From: Epiperipatus broadwayi
Lineage: Eukaryota > Onychophora > Udeonychophora > Euonychophora > Peripatidae
NCBI GenBank assembly: GCA_028023455.1
Contig: JAQFVV010012397.1
Coordinates: 2,037,501-2,101,500, forward strand
Reading direction: 5' to 3'
DNA length: 64,000 bases
This document shows, piece after piece, positions 50,701-62,948 of the stretch. Every line of letters starts with the position of its first letter. Positions within the stretch are counted from its first letter, which is position 1. A program made the position numbers and the translations under genes. The notes under the pieces were generated by a model, which was not told the DNA's origin, made no database searches, and saw nothing but the letters and a program-made list of their open reading frames with translations.

Positions 50701-51211
50701 AATAAAGTAAAAAATTAAAAATTAAAAAAAAAGTAGTTATATAAAAAATAGGAAGAGAAAGCTGCTAATAATATAAGTGTAAAATTTAAAGAGAGGAATA
50801 CTAAGTATAATGGTAAATTTGTAAAATTTGAATTTAGAAGTTGAATTTATGAGATATAAAAAGTGGGTTAAAATGTGTTTAAAATACTAATATTATAGAT
50901 TGAAATAGATTATAAATTATTGAATGAATAAATTACAAATAATGATTGTTAGTAAAATGAATAATAATAATGTAAAATATAAAAGATATTAAGTTAAGTA
51001 TTATAAGAATAAAATAAAATAAATAATAAAAATAAATATATATATATGTATAGGAAGTTTTTAATTAATAAATATAGAATGTAAAAAAGAGTAAAAAATT
51101 ATATAATATTTAAATGGTAATAAATAGATGATGATTATAAGATGTATATATAGAATGTAAATTATATGTCCATATATATTTATATTTATATTCATGTGTT
51201 TCCATTATGTT

Positions 51212-51255
51212 GCAGTTCTGAAGAAGATTGCTGGGGCAATCAAACTATAAACTGT
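51212..51255 (+). ncRNA. Hammerhead-like motif, family 2 (right arm copy)
   Basis: Mirror copy: helix I GCAGTT/AACTGT, core CTGAAGA, bulged A, helix II GATTGC/GCAATC with loop TGGG, then AAAC where G12 of GAAA is missing, so this copy should be dead. Compared with 49623-49667, helix I shows a paired G-C to A-U change. Confidence 0.45.
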
Positions 51256-51312
51256 AAAAAATGGTGGTAAATAAAATATTGTGTAATAGTAGTAAAGTAC
51301 ATGATGATTTAG

Positions 51313-52130
51313 TATTACACGATATGAATTAGGCAATGCAATAAGAACGAGTAGTTATTATACTTCTTGAAGAAGATAACGTAATATTGGAAATGGTTTT
51401 GGAATTATTTTTTAAAATAATGTGTAATAAAAAAGGAAGGAGTGTATGGAACTCATATAGAGCTAACATCTCTGTGATCAATATTGTAAATGTGGCATAT
51501 ATAATTATAACATTATTTACTCAGGTTTGTAGCAATGAAGAACTTGAGTGATAGTTTAAGTACTTTATTTCCATTCATTAATCAAACTAAGTTTTTAAAA
51601 CTCAACTGAAAAGCTATGCAGAAACTACTTTAGCTTTTGAGTGCCCTACTTTATGTTATGGAGAGAAAATCTGGTCTAAAGACCAGAATGTAAAGGATCC
51701 AAATGAGAGTTGATGCACTAACTATAAAAGAAAAACAATATTATAAGTTGTTTTGAATTTACAGGTACTGAACTGACATTTTATCTTTTGTTTTCTAAGC
51801 TGACTAAAGTTTATAAACTTTTTTGAGTGACTTATCAAAGCCATCACATTTATCCATTCAATATGAATAAAAATGTATTTTTTTTTAAAAACTGAAAGGT
51901 TGATTTGCTGACTATAAAAAGAGGAACAAGATCAAGATATGATGGAATTTTTACACTGAAGATTCATTTTTACTGTGAAATTACAGATTTTTATTAACAA
52001 TAATTCTGTTTATGTGAAACAAAAATTGTTAGTAGAAACCTCATCGTAAAGATATTAAAGCTATATATAATCCTTCTAAACACTTTCCTTCTTCCTTTCC
52101 TTTATTTCTGCTATCTTCCTAACCATTATT
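51313..52130. other. No recognisable feature
   Basis: AT-rich intronic sequence without matches elsewhere. Confidence 0.4.
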
Positions 52131-52447
52131 GCAATTCAAACAATTCTCCTTATGCTTTTTTCAGCAAAAACTTTTTATTATTGTTTACAATTTCAGTTGT
52201 ACTTTCAGCTGTACCTTGCAGTCTTCATCAGATCTATTCTCTTCTACTTCTCTCTATTCTCCATTTTCTACAGCAAAAACTTTTTATTATTGTTTACAGT
52301 TTTGGCTGCAAGGTAGAAATTGGAGAATAGAGAGGAATGGAAGAAGAAAATAAGATCTGATGAAGACTGCAAGGTATAGTCAAAACTGTAAACAATAATA
52401 AAAAGTTTTTGCTGAAAAAAATGTAAGAATAATTATTTGAATTGCAA
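52131..52447. repeat. Foldback repeat with family 2 hammerhead-like words
   Basis: Arms 52131-52258 and about 52310-52447 are inverted (cagcaaaaactttttatta, ttgcagtcttcatcagatc). A third partial copy starts at 52272. On the plus strand at 52358-52390, CTGATGA, bulged A, GACTG/TAGTC and AAAAC repeat the family 2 layout with G12 changed to A. It lies only 110 bp from the lipase exon at 52557. Confidence 0.6.
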
Positions 52448-52556
52448 TAAAGATGTTAAAGGATAAAAATTTACTATAAAAAGCATCTACTTTATGATTC
52501 AAAGTATTTTTAATTAAAAAAAATTAAAAATAAGTAGACAATAAAATTATACTTAC

Positions 52557-52703
52557 TATTAAGTAATTAATGAGTAATGCTATTTCAGCTCCAACTAATC
52601 TTGTATTAGCTGTAGCCTGAGTATACAGTGTTCGAGAACCACCACTCCAATCTACTGCAATTGCGTTGTAAGTATCTTTGATGAGAAATGCTGATATCAT
52701 ATT
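52557..52703 (-). CDS. Pancreatic-type lipase exon ([12 protein letters not shown] region)
   Basis: This 147-nt, 49-codon exon encodes [40 protein letters not shown] and IALLINYLI. This is the conserved segment between the oxyanion-hole strand and the catalytic serine in pancreatic-type lipases. The acceptor is gcactag at 52704-52710 and the donor GTAAGT (52556-52551). Both phases are 0, so it joins in frame to the exon ending at 54356 and to the one starting at 15390. Confidence 0.94.
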
Positions 52704-54355
52704 CTAGTGCAAAATAAAAATAGAGTTTGATTAAAATAAAGTAAAAATAAATAACTAATGTCTGCTCTTTATCCTTCCAGAAACTTAAAAAAAAAAGCAA
52801 ACGGTAGAATAATTACAGGGAATTCTCATTCAGCACAATTTATTGATTACAGAAAAATTGTCTGAAGATTGAATTAATAAAAAAAAAGAAGAGGAAAAAT
52901 CATTTAGGAATAATGTTAATAATGTTTAATTCACACCATCATACTGCTGCATTTACTTTTATATATATCATATGGATATTAATTTGAATTAATGCATTAA
53001 TAAATTAATATTATATTGTACATATATTTATTTAAAAACACAAAGATGTGGAATAAGTAAGCATTAAAATTCAAGTTTTATATGAAAGCTAATAAAAGTT
53101 CCAAATTAGCTAATATAAAAATAATCCTTACTCTCTACTCTCAATTCATTAACTTCAATAAGAAAAAGAAAGTTAAACATTTATTTTAAAAAAAATCTTG
53201 TTCCTCTCCATTTTCACTCATCAGTTTTATTTATATTTAAAAACACTCTTCTTCAACACTATTCTGTCTTTTTTATTTTAATTTCCAAATAACTACTGAT
53301 ATAAATACTTAATATCATAGTACTTCATGAAGTTTTCATGTTACAGGCTAAAAGTAGCTTTCTTTTTTAAAAAAAAAAATCTTGTAAAAGTATTCCCATT
53401 AAACTTTTATCTTACAATGCTTTAAAACAGGTAAGATGTTTTGTTGTTATTATTATTATTACTATTCAATTCAGTTTTATTACCTTTCTTATAGCAATTG
53501 CCATTTACAGAAAAGTATATTTATATATTATTTATATTATATTGTTACCTATATTAAACCACTAAATATCACATGGTCACCATTTTTTAAATTTTAATAT
53601 TCTTGTTAATAAATTAATTTAATAGTGTATTATTATTTATAACTCTAGGGGGGGGGGGATGTTGCAGAATAACAAATATAAATTTATTTCCAGTAAATTT
53701 TCTTTTTACTCTCAAATTATAGTTGCCTTGGGTTATCTACCATTGAAGAATAATTTTTGACATAATTAGACTTTTCTATATAATTTTAACAAAAGTTATA
53801 TTGTCTTATCATATCTCTTCTTCTTTTTTTTTTAGATTAAGATAAAAATTGTTTATGTGATCATATTTAACAAATTTCTTATATATTGTTTGTAGTTTAT
53901 GAATATTATTATTATTTATAATCACTACTTTTTTTCTCCCTCTAATGTAACCTTCCATCTAAACAGAAGTTTATTTCATTAATTATTTTCCAATTTAACT
54001 TAAAAAAAAACATCATTTAAAATGATAAAAGATTTCATCTTGTTTAACAAATGAAATGATATCTTTGTTTAATTAAATTTTTTATTAATTTTTTATGTAT
54101 CTTTTATTTTTAGGTGATGGCTGAATATATTTACCATAAATTTAAATACTTTCTTGTTTTCAACTGTACTTATAAAATATTTATCATAGTCTGGCTTTTT
54201 TGTGTGAGAGCATTGTAAACTCTTTGTCTATGAAGCTTCTATTTTAAGCATAGAAAAATAATATGACATTATTCTACAGATGATCAATTGTGCTGTGAGG
54301 AATGAGGATCCCTTGTTTATTTATATTATCTTATCAATTGCATAATAATACTTAC
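52704..54355 (-). other. Lipase intron (1652 bp)
   Basis: Begins GTAAGT at 54355 and ends CTAG at 52704. It contains a short outer-end fragment of the hammerhead repeat at about 53553-53586 (taaaccactaaatatcacatgg) and a G10 run near 53649. No other feature. Confidence 0.8.
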
Positions 54356-54630
54356 ATTCACCCACTCTTTAAATCCACTATCTAAAAAGCCATGAATTAT
54401 AAAGACAGTTGGGTTACTTCCATTAAAATTAGAATTTTTTATACTTAATTCATCATTTGCACTTAATTTTTGACCTCTTGCTGAATTTAGTCTTGTATAT
54501 AAAATAAACTGAGTGTTGATTTTTTCTCTACTTTCTGGCAAGAGATTTAACGGCCTATATAGCAGATCAAAGAAAGGGCCAGATGTGCTGAAACAACCTA
54601 GCTCTTCATAACACTTAGAAATGCGAACAA
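54356..54630 (-). CDS. Pancreatic-type lipase exon (N-terminal part of mature enzyme)
   Basis: A 275-nt exon. After two bases completing a codon it encodes VRISKCYEELGCFSTSGPFF, DLLYRPLNLLPESREKINTQ, FILYTRLNS and, at the end, NPTVFIIHGFLDSGFKEWVN. CYEELGCF with the downstream RPLNLLP block marks the start of the mature pancreatic lipase domain. HGFLDSG is the oxyanion-hole loop. The acceptor is ttttag at 54631-54636 and the donor AAT/GTAAGT. The upstream exon with start codon and signal peptide was not found in 54631-64000. Confidence 0.95.
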
Positions 54631-54929
54631 CTAAAATTAAAAATACAAAACCTTTATTTTTTATATATAAGTACAATCTATATATCTTAAGCACATATAT
54701 TGTATAATAAAGAATAGAAATGGAATTATATCTATGTAAACAGAGATAAGTTTTAGTTTTTGATGGTGTTAAGAAATTCACAACAAAAAATCTTCAATAA
54801 AAGAACTATTATAGATTAATGAGAAAATTTGTTTAGTCTAGTAGCATTAAAAACTAAAAGTTATCTCTGCTTACATGGATATATTTTTATTATAATAACA
54901 ATTCATGAAAATATTTAATTCAACAAAGT
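54631..54929. other. No recognisable feature
   Basis: Start of the upstream lipase intron; AT-rich. Confidence 0.4.
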
Positions 54930-55195
54930 GATTTTATAGAAGGTAGATTTTTGGTTTTTATGCTGGGTTTGGGAAGAGATAAGGGGGATTTAGATATACA
55001 GGCCATAGAGTTGACAAAGATTATGTTGTGGAGATGGAATAGAGCAGGATAATGAAGAGTATGTGAAAAACTTAGGGTGGTGAATGTAAGGGGAAGGTAA
55101 GGTGGCTAACAGCTTTCTCTGGGCATTGTGGCTGAGAGATACCTGACTTTGATAAAAGAGAAGCCACAGTGCATCACATCACATCACTACTGTTT
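54930..55195 (+). pseudogene. LINE ORF2 C-terminal fragment, second copy
   Basis: Plus-strand reading gives FMLGLGRDKGDLD and IELTKIMLWRWN, then a degraded C-terminus. It matches minus-strand 50100-50320 and ends at tgcatcacatcacatcact, the same place as that copy. No frame is intact. Confidence 0.65.
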
Positions 55196-56040
55196 TAACA
55201 GTTTGTGGAGGCATAAGAAATAATGGTTGTTTGTGATTTTATTAGTAAATAAGGCATATTATTGTATGAATAAATGAATTTGAAAAATAAAATAACTATA
55301 CAAAAAATACTTGGACAAATCTATGTTTTATTTGTAGATAAAATCTGTTTTGAGGAAAATTTCTAAAACAAATGAAATTATTTCAGGATTTTTTCAATTG
55401 AAGTGAAAGTTGTTTTCAATCAATGCTAGTATTTTCCAGATAATACCAAGTGAATGTAAAAACTGTGTCAGTGAAACAAAGTTTTGAGAAATGAAGACAT
55501 GGAGTAGTTGACTATAGTTAAAAAAAATAACATCACTCTCATTGTAATTTTACTTTACTTTAATTTGCTTGCATTAGAAAAAAGACTCTTGAAGTAATAT
55601 TAGCCAAAAATATGGACTATTAATTTATTGTACTATTAATTTATTAAATTTATACTAGAAAATAACTAAAATAAACTAAAATTAAATGTTAAGAAAAATT
55701 TACAGCATTGGAATTCAAATACCTCCATAAGCTTTATATAATAATATTTTTCAATTTATTCACATTAATCTGCCATAACAATATTTGATTGGTATAAGTT
55801 AGTTTAAATCTGTTATTCTAATATTTAAATGAAATTTTATTTAATTTGTAATAATTATATTATAATTGTAATATTTTAACTTATCTTTCTTTATGCAGTG
55901 ATAAATTTATAAAAAAAAAAAAAAACATTCACTTTTACTTTTTTTTCAATGCTTATTTTATTAAATTAAAATTAATACATCTAACAGTCATTTACAAATA
56001 AATATAATGTTGTATGTTTATATGATTTTCTATATTTATA
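55196..56040. other. No clear feature
   Basis: AT-rich. By analogy with the palindrome at 49.6-51.3 kb this may be an expanded 3' UTR of the fragment at 54930, but I could not align it. Confidence 0.3.
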
Positions 56041-56045
56041 TATGT

Positions 56046-56083
56046 TTTGTAGCTCTGATAAAGATTGCTGGGCAATCGAAATT
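56046..56083 (+). ncRNA. Hammerhead-like motif, family 2, decayed
   Basis: CTGATAA (core G8 changed), AGATTGC, TGG, GCAATC, then GAAA. It lies on the plus strand downstream of the LINE fragment at 54930-55195, the same order and orientation as in the palindrome copy. Confidence 0.4.
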
Positions 56084-56175
56084 CTAATTTGATAAAATAA
56101 GCATTGAAAAAGTTTTTTAAAAAAAGGTTGATGTTTGATTTTTTGTAATATTTTAATGCTAAATAAAGTCAAATA

Positions 56176-56293
56176 AGTCAAGCGTTGTTAGCCGAGAGGT
56201 CATCGCAACCGCCTTGCAAGCAAGTAGTTGGATGCAGACAGTTGTGGGTTTGCATCCCGGCCGATGCTATGACATATGGGGGAAAAAATATAT
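56176..56293 (+). mobile_element. tRNA-derived SINE or tRNA retropseudogene, 9-bp direct repeats
   Basis: 56182-56268 resembles a class II (long variable arm) tRNA. The A box TAGCCGAGAGG is at 56189-56199, and a B box-like GGTTTGCATCC (consensus GGTTCGAATCC) is at 56248-56258. The ends GCGTTG and CGATGC pair. The D and anticodon stems are broken and no isotype can be assigned (TGC sits in the would-be anticodon loop). The segment with its short A-rich tail is flanked by agtcaaata at 56167-56175 and 56294-56302, a target duplication, so it arrived by retroposition. Confidence 0.65.
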
Positions 56294-56302
56294 AGTCAAA
56301 TA

Positions 56303-57315
56303 CATGTGTCCAATTAACATAAATATATATCAAATACAATGTCAATTAGAAATTAATTATTGTAATAATAATAAAACAAAGTATTAATAGTGATAATTTT
56401 ACAAATAATTATTATAAACTACAGAAGTACTTTCAGTTATTGTAAAGGACTTTAGTGTTTTATAATAGTTATTTGTATAACTTATTATTACCGTTAATAC
56501 TTTATAATTTTATTATTGTACAAAACCAATAATAACTTTTAAAAAATGTTATAACTGTGACTTTAAGATCATTTTAGTTTAGACTACGTGTAAATGAAAT
56601 AATTTTAAATATGTACTAAAGAAAATCTTTTTAAAAAATCAATTGCTTTCAATTACTTTGAGTTAGCTCACGACATATGCGTGGAAGGTAATATTTAAAG
56701 ACTTTTGTACGCAGGATTTAATCAATGAAAAGCAGATAACCTCTAGGTCGCCAGTTTAAACTATTATCTGCCTAATAACGTTACAAGTATTTTGTGCAAA
56801 GTATATACCATGTATATATGTTTGCCATTCAATCATGGAAATCTTTCAGCATAGATAATTTCTTCCTCATCGTTGCTCTTATTTCGATTACAATTATTAG
56901 CAGTATTTGTACCACTACCATGTAACATCTACCTTCTTCATGACAAGTTTTAGTCTCATTTAAATGGCTATACAAATGTCAGAGCTGAATGGATGACCAT
57001 TTTCATCATTCTCTCATCATCATCATCAATCAATTTCTATAATATTGTGCTGCATATAAACTATGCACCAACACGTGATTATTTGTATATGTTTATATAT
57101 TTGGTTGTAATAAATAAAAAAATATTGTATGAATTTTTGATGAGCTTGTTAATAGACATGTTCTTCAAGATATATTTTAATGAGTATGAAATCATTTCGC
57201 TTTTTGTAATATAATTTTCACTCATTTTGTTGTTATGTGAAAGTCATCTAAGAAAGAGTTATCATCTGCACATACTAGTTTTTCAAACATACAAATTAAT
57301 ATTCCCAAACTATCC
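56303..57315. other. No recognisable feature
   Basis: AT-rich; the open frame at 56993-57214 has no motif. Confidence 0.4.
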
Positions 57316-57770
57316 TAATTAAACCACTAAAATATCACAATACCACTTTTTATTATCCTTATACAGTCTGTTAAAACAACAGCAACTCACTCCATACACT
57401 AATGCTACCCAAGTGCTGAAGGATGTTTGTGACTATGGTTATTAAAAAACCAAACCCACCAAAATGTATAGATACTGAACTGAGTTCAGATCTGTATGAC
57501 TATATACATTGTTTTCAGTTTGGGCTTATAGCTTTATAGTTAACAAAATATGCAAAAGGTGGCTGCTGAAAGTTTGCATTAGATCCAAAGAGTGAGGTGC
57601 AGTGCTCTCAGAGCCTCATTGATAAAGGCTAAAAGTTAGAAACTAGTCTATGAATATTGGATGATTAGGCACTAGATAGAGATTGGTTGCACAAACCTTA
57701 TAGTGTCATTGATTACTATTGCTTACATTGGGTGGCATTACTATATGGACAGTTGCTAACATTTTATCAG
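57316..57770. repeat. Decayed hammerhead repeat, head-to-head fragments
   Basis: About 57316-57412 is a minus-oriented fragment (ttaaaccactaaaatatcac) and 57430-57770 a plus-oriented one. The ribozyme region (57609-57662) still has GAAA, the UA-loop helix III and GTC, but the core is TTGATAA and helix II and proximal helix I are disrupted. It is clearly older than the copies at 0.2 and 62.4 kb. Confidence 0.7.
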
Positions 57771-58539
57771 TTGGTGTGCATTTTTGCAATACTTCTAATG
57801 ATTCAACTCTGATCTTCAATGCATTTGGTGTTTATTGCAAATAAAAGAATTCCACTTGACCCAATAATATACTTAGCACTTCTCTTTGCACAGTCAAAAC
57901 TATGGCACAAATGTAGCCAAAGGAAGTTAGTTCTGAATTGATTAGGGTGGGTTTTTTTAATAAATAGCTGGGATTATTAGTGACATTCTGAACTCTTTTA
58001 AATCTGTGCTGCAGTATATCAATAGAATTGCAATAACCTTTTTATTTCTTACCTTAAGTATTTTGCTATGATATAATCAGTTAATTCTGAGAAGTTTTTT
58101 AATTTTTTTAATTTTTTTGGAGTTTATTAATGTTTAGATATCACATGATCACTATTTCTTATGCTAGCATATTACTGTTTTGCCTGTTTTAATTTTTAGA
58201 TAAATGATACTATTATATAACTTTCATAAAATTAATAAAAATTAGGTTTGGCTAACACCTATTAGCTATATTTGATCTGATGTCTGCAAAAAATTTATAA
58301 GTTGATGTGCATGGGGCCAGATTATAATCTAACAGCTATTCATTCAATATAAACTAAAATTGAAACATACACACAAGTTGTCTTTATAAACAACTTAAGT
58401 TTATTTACTCTCAATAATATATATATATCATAAGGCACTTGAACTCAGACTTTTAAACTCCTCTTAGCTATCCAATACATCTTATATAACTGATGCACAT
58501 AGCCACATTCAGATTGACCTTAGGTCAACATGGGTGTGA
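57771..58539. other. Mostly featureless; one small hammerhead-repeat fragment
   Basis: 58135-58196 retains the outer part of the hammerhead repeat (tatcacatgatcacta, atgctagcatattactgttt, tgcctgttttaa). Nothing else recognised. Confidence 0.45.
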
Positions 58540-59410
58540 CAAGAATCTCCGCCTCAGGGTGGCCTTTGAGCATTCCATCATCAGATTTTCAATTGGATGG
58601 ACGGTTGAAGAGTTGGAGCGTGTAGTAGATTGGAGCCTGTCCATTAAAGTATGAAGATTGTCTATCTTAATATATATCCGAGCACTTATAGTATATATGT
58701 GTGGGAGATGATAATCTGGACCAACTAATGATTGCTGGTTTAGCATGAAATACGTATATTGGTGATTATTTATCTTTTCAGCATATATGTGCTTGAGTGT
58801 ATCAGTGTTATTAGATAGAGTGGAGAGTGATGGGTCATCTGAAAGTCTGTGCTCATATACCCTATATTACATATATAGACACAGGTATATAATAAGCCTG
58901 TGTTTCAGTTATAACCACATTCATGTGGAAAAGGTAAATAATCACTCATGTAAGTATTTTGGGCTGAATCAGCACTCATCAATGAGTTCAGATAACCATC
59001 TCCCATGCATATATATAATCAGTGCTCAGTTTATATTAAGATAGAAAATTAATGGACAAGCTTCAATCTTCTCCACTCTCCAACTCTTCAGCCATCCATT
59101 TCAGTAAGAGCTTTGAGCATTTCATCCTCAGATTTTCACTGAAATGGATGGCCAAAGAGTTGGAGAATGAGAATTTTAAAGCTTGTTTATTAAAGTTTGA
59201 GATTTGCTGTTTTAATATAAACTGAATAGCGATTGTATATAAGTGTGGGAGATGGTGATCTGGACCAACTGATGAATGGTTCAGTTCAGCACAAAATATG
59301 TACATTGGAAATCATGTCTTTTTCACATGCATGTGGTCATGTGTATCAATTGCATAAGATAGATTGGATAGCTGTGGGGAATTTGAAAGTCTGAGTTAAA
59401 ATACCTTATA
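58540..59410. repeat. Composite repeat with direct and inverted copies
   Basis: 58540-58860 and 59100-59405 are diverged direct copies (gagcattccatcatcagatt, gtgtgggagatg, tctggaccaact, gaaagtctg). The part in between (about 58910-59100) holds an inverted copy. Each copy has a short internal inverted pair (ccatccatttcagt near 59091 against actgaaatggatgg near 59138). The layout resembles the foldback repeats elsewhere in the window, but no ribozyme core with GAAA was found. Confidence 0.6.
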
Positions 59411-60135
59411 ATCACATTAAGTTTAGTATATATTGTATTTAAATATTATATATATACACACATTAGTAATAATAATTAGCAGTAGTTCAACTGATGACTG
59501 GCTAATTAAAAGTCATAACAATATTAATCATGGAACAGTTTATATTTTTATAGATAAACAATCAATACCTATATAAACAATTACAGGTTATATCTTACTC
59601 CACAATTTCTTAAAGGCTTTATTTAAAAACTATACCTTTCCTTAATTCACATAATTTTAGATGCTCAATCACTAGCACTTTCAAAGTAAGCACTTTAGTG
59701 CTTACTCCTACATTAAGTTAGTCTAATTAGATTTAACTGGAGCTCTTTTCTACTGCTACATATTGTCTACTACTATATTATTTTACTTTATTTTATTCTT
59801 TGAGTTTCATTAGTTTGTTTTTCACTTTACTTTTTTTCTTTTCTCTTCTTCATTAGAAGTTTTGCAGGCAAATTATTAATTTTGCTAATTTGCGTATTGT
59901 TAGACTTTATTATAATGCAAATTAATATATTGTTTACTTGCAGTTAGTTTAATTCTCTTTTCTGCATATAATTATTTCTTGAATGACTCAACATTGCCTG
60001 TATTGACCAGTATGTACACACACATGCATATATATAATTATTAATAAATACATAAATAGTCAATATACATCAATACCTTCCCTTCATGCAAGAAATCTGT
60101 AGGCTTTAATTACAAATAAAATCTTCCAACTTTAC
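59411..60135. other. No recognisable feature
   Basis: AT-rich. It may include the 3' end of the Ty3-type element whose pol starts to the right, but no LTR was identified. Confidence 0.35.
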
Positions 60136-62430
60136 TGGTTTTTTCATAGTCTTCTTCTCAGTGATAGTATAGATCTCTCGTCCTCAATAATTACTTCACT
60201 GTTTGAAGAAGTAATTAATTTCTGTAGATCTAGGCTAGTATTTTCGCTTTTAATTTCTTTTTTCAAAAATTTTTCTTCTACCTTTATCTCTATATTTGAA
60301 TAAGCATTAGTCTTAATATCCTTATCCATTTAATTTGATAATCTCTAATATGATTTATATGCCAACTCAAAATTTGGTTATCTTCTAATCTTATGTCTCA
60401 TATTTGGGTCCACACTATTTTACTTATTTCTCCTGGTAACCATCTTTTCTTAAGTATATCCTTTATTCAAACTGTCTTTTAAACTAAACTTAACATTTTC
60501 TAAGTTTAGGTCTCTCTCTTTTGACTTTATTCAACATTAAAATAGACAAACACATCCTTATCTGGCACTTCATTAGTAATTCCATGGGTATTTCTCTTGT
60601 AATGAAACTTGACATAAGGTGCTGGTAAAACAATATTGTTGTTGGTACTTAATTGATATCAGCATACTTCCTTTTATTTAGAGTACTTTTCAACTGTTGC
60701 ACTGCCCTTTTGTTCAATACTGTTTGATTGAGGATGATATGGTAATGTAAGTAAATGTTGTATTCACTTCAGAGTAAGGAAGTCCTCAATTTCTCTGAAC
60801 TGAATCTCACGCCATTGTCTGTTAACAGAGCATGGGGAAAAGTTTGTTTAAGACTTTTTATCATATTTCCTGTACAAGTATCCTTTATTAAGTGATATTT
60901 TACTCATTCTGAATACATATTTACAGCTATTAAAAAATATATCTATGGCATGGCCCAGCATAGTCTAAATGAACTCTTTCCAATCCTCTCATAGATTCAG
61001 GCCAAGATTAAAATTTTTTTAGTCAGAAAACTTATTGTTGTCAAGCTTGACATTTTTAAGTCTGTTCAATACCACTATTTAATTCTGGTCACTAAACATG
61101 AATGCACCAATTCCTTCATTGCTATTATCCCAGGGTGTTTTTGGTGCAATAACTGTAAAATGTTTTTCTCCCATCAGGTGTAATCATTAATTGGTCCATC
61201 ATTAATATGCATTCTTGGCATACTGACAAACTTTCTTAAGAGTTTTCCATATTGTCAATAACTATATGATGAGGTCACTTCATTGGTCATCCATTTTTTA
61301 TACAGTTTATTATCAAGTTATAGTCCTTATTCATTTTAGTTAAATCAATTATAAATTTTACTATTAATTATTGTGGACTTCAACACACCTATATAGTCTA
61401 TTTCACTAACATGTGATATGCATTGCTTTTTATACAGAGCTTTGGAGAGGGTATCTGCATGTTTTATTTGTCTTCCCAACCTATACAATAACTCATAGTC
61501 ATACAAATCTAGGACATTCATCCATCTGGTCAGTATAAATTTTAAATGATTGCCCATAAACATATGGGCAAAACTTTTTACAGTAAAGTCAATTGCTTGT
61601 CTAATTGGCTATATTTTTTTTAAGCTGTAGACATTCTAGATGTATAAGTGGTGGAGCATTTGCCTCCATAGACAGGATGTGTTATTACAGCACCAACAGC
61701 AAACTTGGAAGTTTCTGTTGTTATAATCACTTCATGCTGCTCACAATAAAGGACTAATAGTTTTTCTGATGATAACAGTTCCTTCACTTTTTTGAAAGCA
61801 ATGTCTTGTTGTTTTTCCAATCACCATCTCTGATTTGATTTTAGAAGTCATAAAGAGGTGTACGTACATGTGATATACCCTTTAAGAATACTTCAAAGAA
61901 ATTGAGTAAGCCTAGAAAAGCTTGTAACTGCTTTAGATTTGTTAACTTTGGGCATATTTTACAATCATCACTTTCTCTGGGTTGTGATATTTTTCATTCT
62001 TTGTTATAATTATAAATATGCGACTTTTTTCGCACGTGTTAGTGAAGAGAAAAACCAAATTTATTCTCTGTTATAGTATGCCCCAGGAATTTAATTTCTC
62101 TCATCAACCATATATATTTTTTTCACATTCAACCTAGTGGCAAACTTAGTCAATTTCTTGCAGACTATGTACATTCTTTTCTTTAATTGAATTTCATTTT
62201 TGACAACTATCAAAATGTTGTTGAAGAATGGTATAGCTTCTTCTATATCTCTTAACAAGTTCTCTACTTTTCAACCCAATAAACATCATGTGACCACCTC
62301 CTCTTATGCTTATGTATAACTGTTGTTAAAACAGGCAAAACTCACTATATATATTGCCACACACAGCAAGTGAGAGTAATCAATGGATGCCAGAAGGTTT
62401 GTGCATAAAATCCCCATCTAGTGCCTACTC

Positions 62431-62489
62431 ATCCAATATCCCCAGACTAGTTTCTGGCTTATGGCCTTCGTCAGTGAGGAGCCTTGGAT
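62431..62489 (-). ncRNA. Type I hammerhead ribozyme copy
   Basis: Core CTGACGA and GAAA intact, both helix I segments perfect (ATCCAA/TTGGAT and TCCTCA/TGGGGA), helix III with UA loop and GTC intact. Helix II is GGC/GCC with loop CATAA, preceded by an A-A mismatch at the first position. Probably active, possibly slower than the 204-262 copy. Confidence 0.8.
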
Positions 62490-62536
62490 CTGAGAGCACT
62501 GCATTTAGATCTTAGGATCTAATGCAACCCTCCAGC

Positions 62537-62756
62537 AACCACATTTTATCTCCATTTAACTACAAAACTATGAGTCTTAAACTGAAAATACCTTAATGTT
62601 TTCAATCCAAGCCCATTAGCTTATATAATCATATGGGTCTGAACCCAACCACATTTTATCTCCATTTAACTACAAAACTATGAGTCTTAAACTGAAAATA
62701 CCTTAATGTTTTCAATCCAAGCCCATTAGCTTATATAGTCATATGGGTCTGGACCC
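62537..62756 (-). repeat. 110-bp tandem duplication
   Basis: 62537-62646 and 62647-62756 are near-identical direct copies (aaccacattttatctccatt to gggtctg), so a recent event within the minus arm of the hammerhead repeat. Confidence 0.9.
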
Positions 62757-62948
62757 AGTTCAGTACCCATACACTTTGGTGGATACTGAACTGGGTTCAG
62801 ATCCATATGACTATATAAGCTAATGGGCTTGGATTGAAAACATAAGGTGTTTTCAGTTTAAGACTCATAGTTTTGTAGTTAAATGGAGATAAAAGGTGGT
62901 TGCTGGAAAGTTGCATTAGATCCTAAGATCTAGATGCAGTGCTCTTAG

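Larger units (their letters stand above)
49565..51312. repeat. Large palindrome of a LINE 3' end, one arm partly deleted
   Basis: Outer arms 49565-50076 and 50796-51312 are inverted copies of about 510 bp. Inner arms 50466-50530 and 50718-50787 continue the symmetry. The segment 50077-50465 has no partner, so the right arm lost about 390 bp. On the minus strand 50100-50700 is a LINE ORF2 C-terminus, and the outer arms correspond to its 3' UTR with a hammerhead-like motif near the outer end of each arm. Confidence 0.75.

Noticed and set aside
56182-56268. Functional tRNA gene
   Set aside because: D and anticodon stems are broken and the segment is flanked by a target duplication.
58540-58760. 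CTGATGA / CTGAGGA words in the 58.5-59.4 kb repeat
   Set aside because: No GAAA at the right spacing with a pairing helix II.
60144-60329. 61-codon charged frame at the 3' side of the Ty3-type integrase
   Set aside because: Position fits a pol C-terminal tail but there is no recognisable motif; not called separately.
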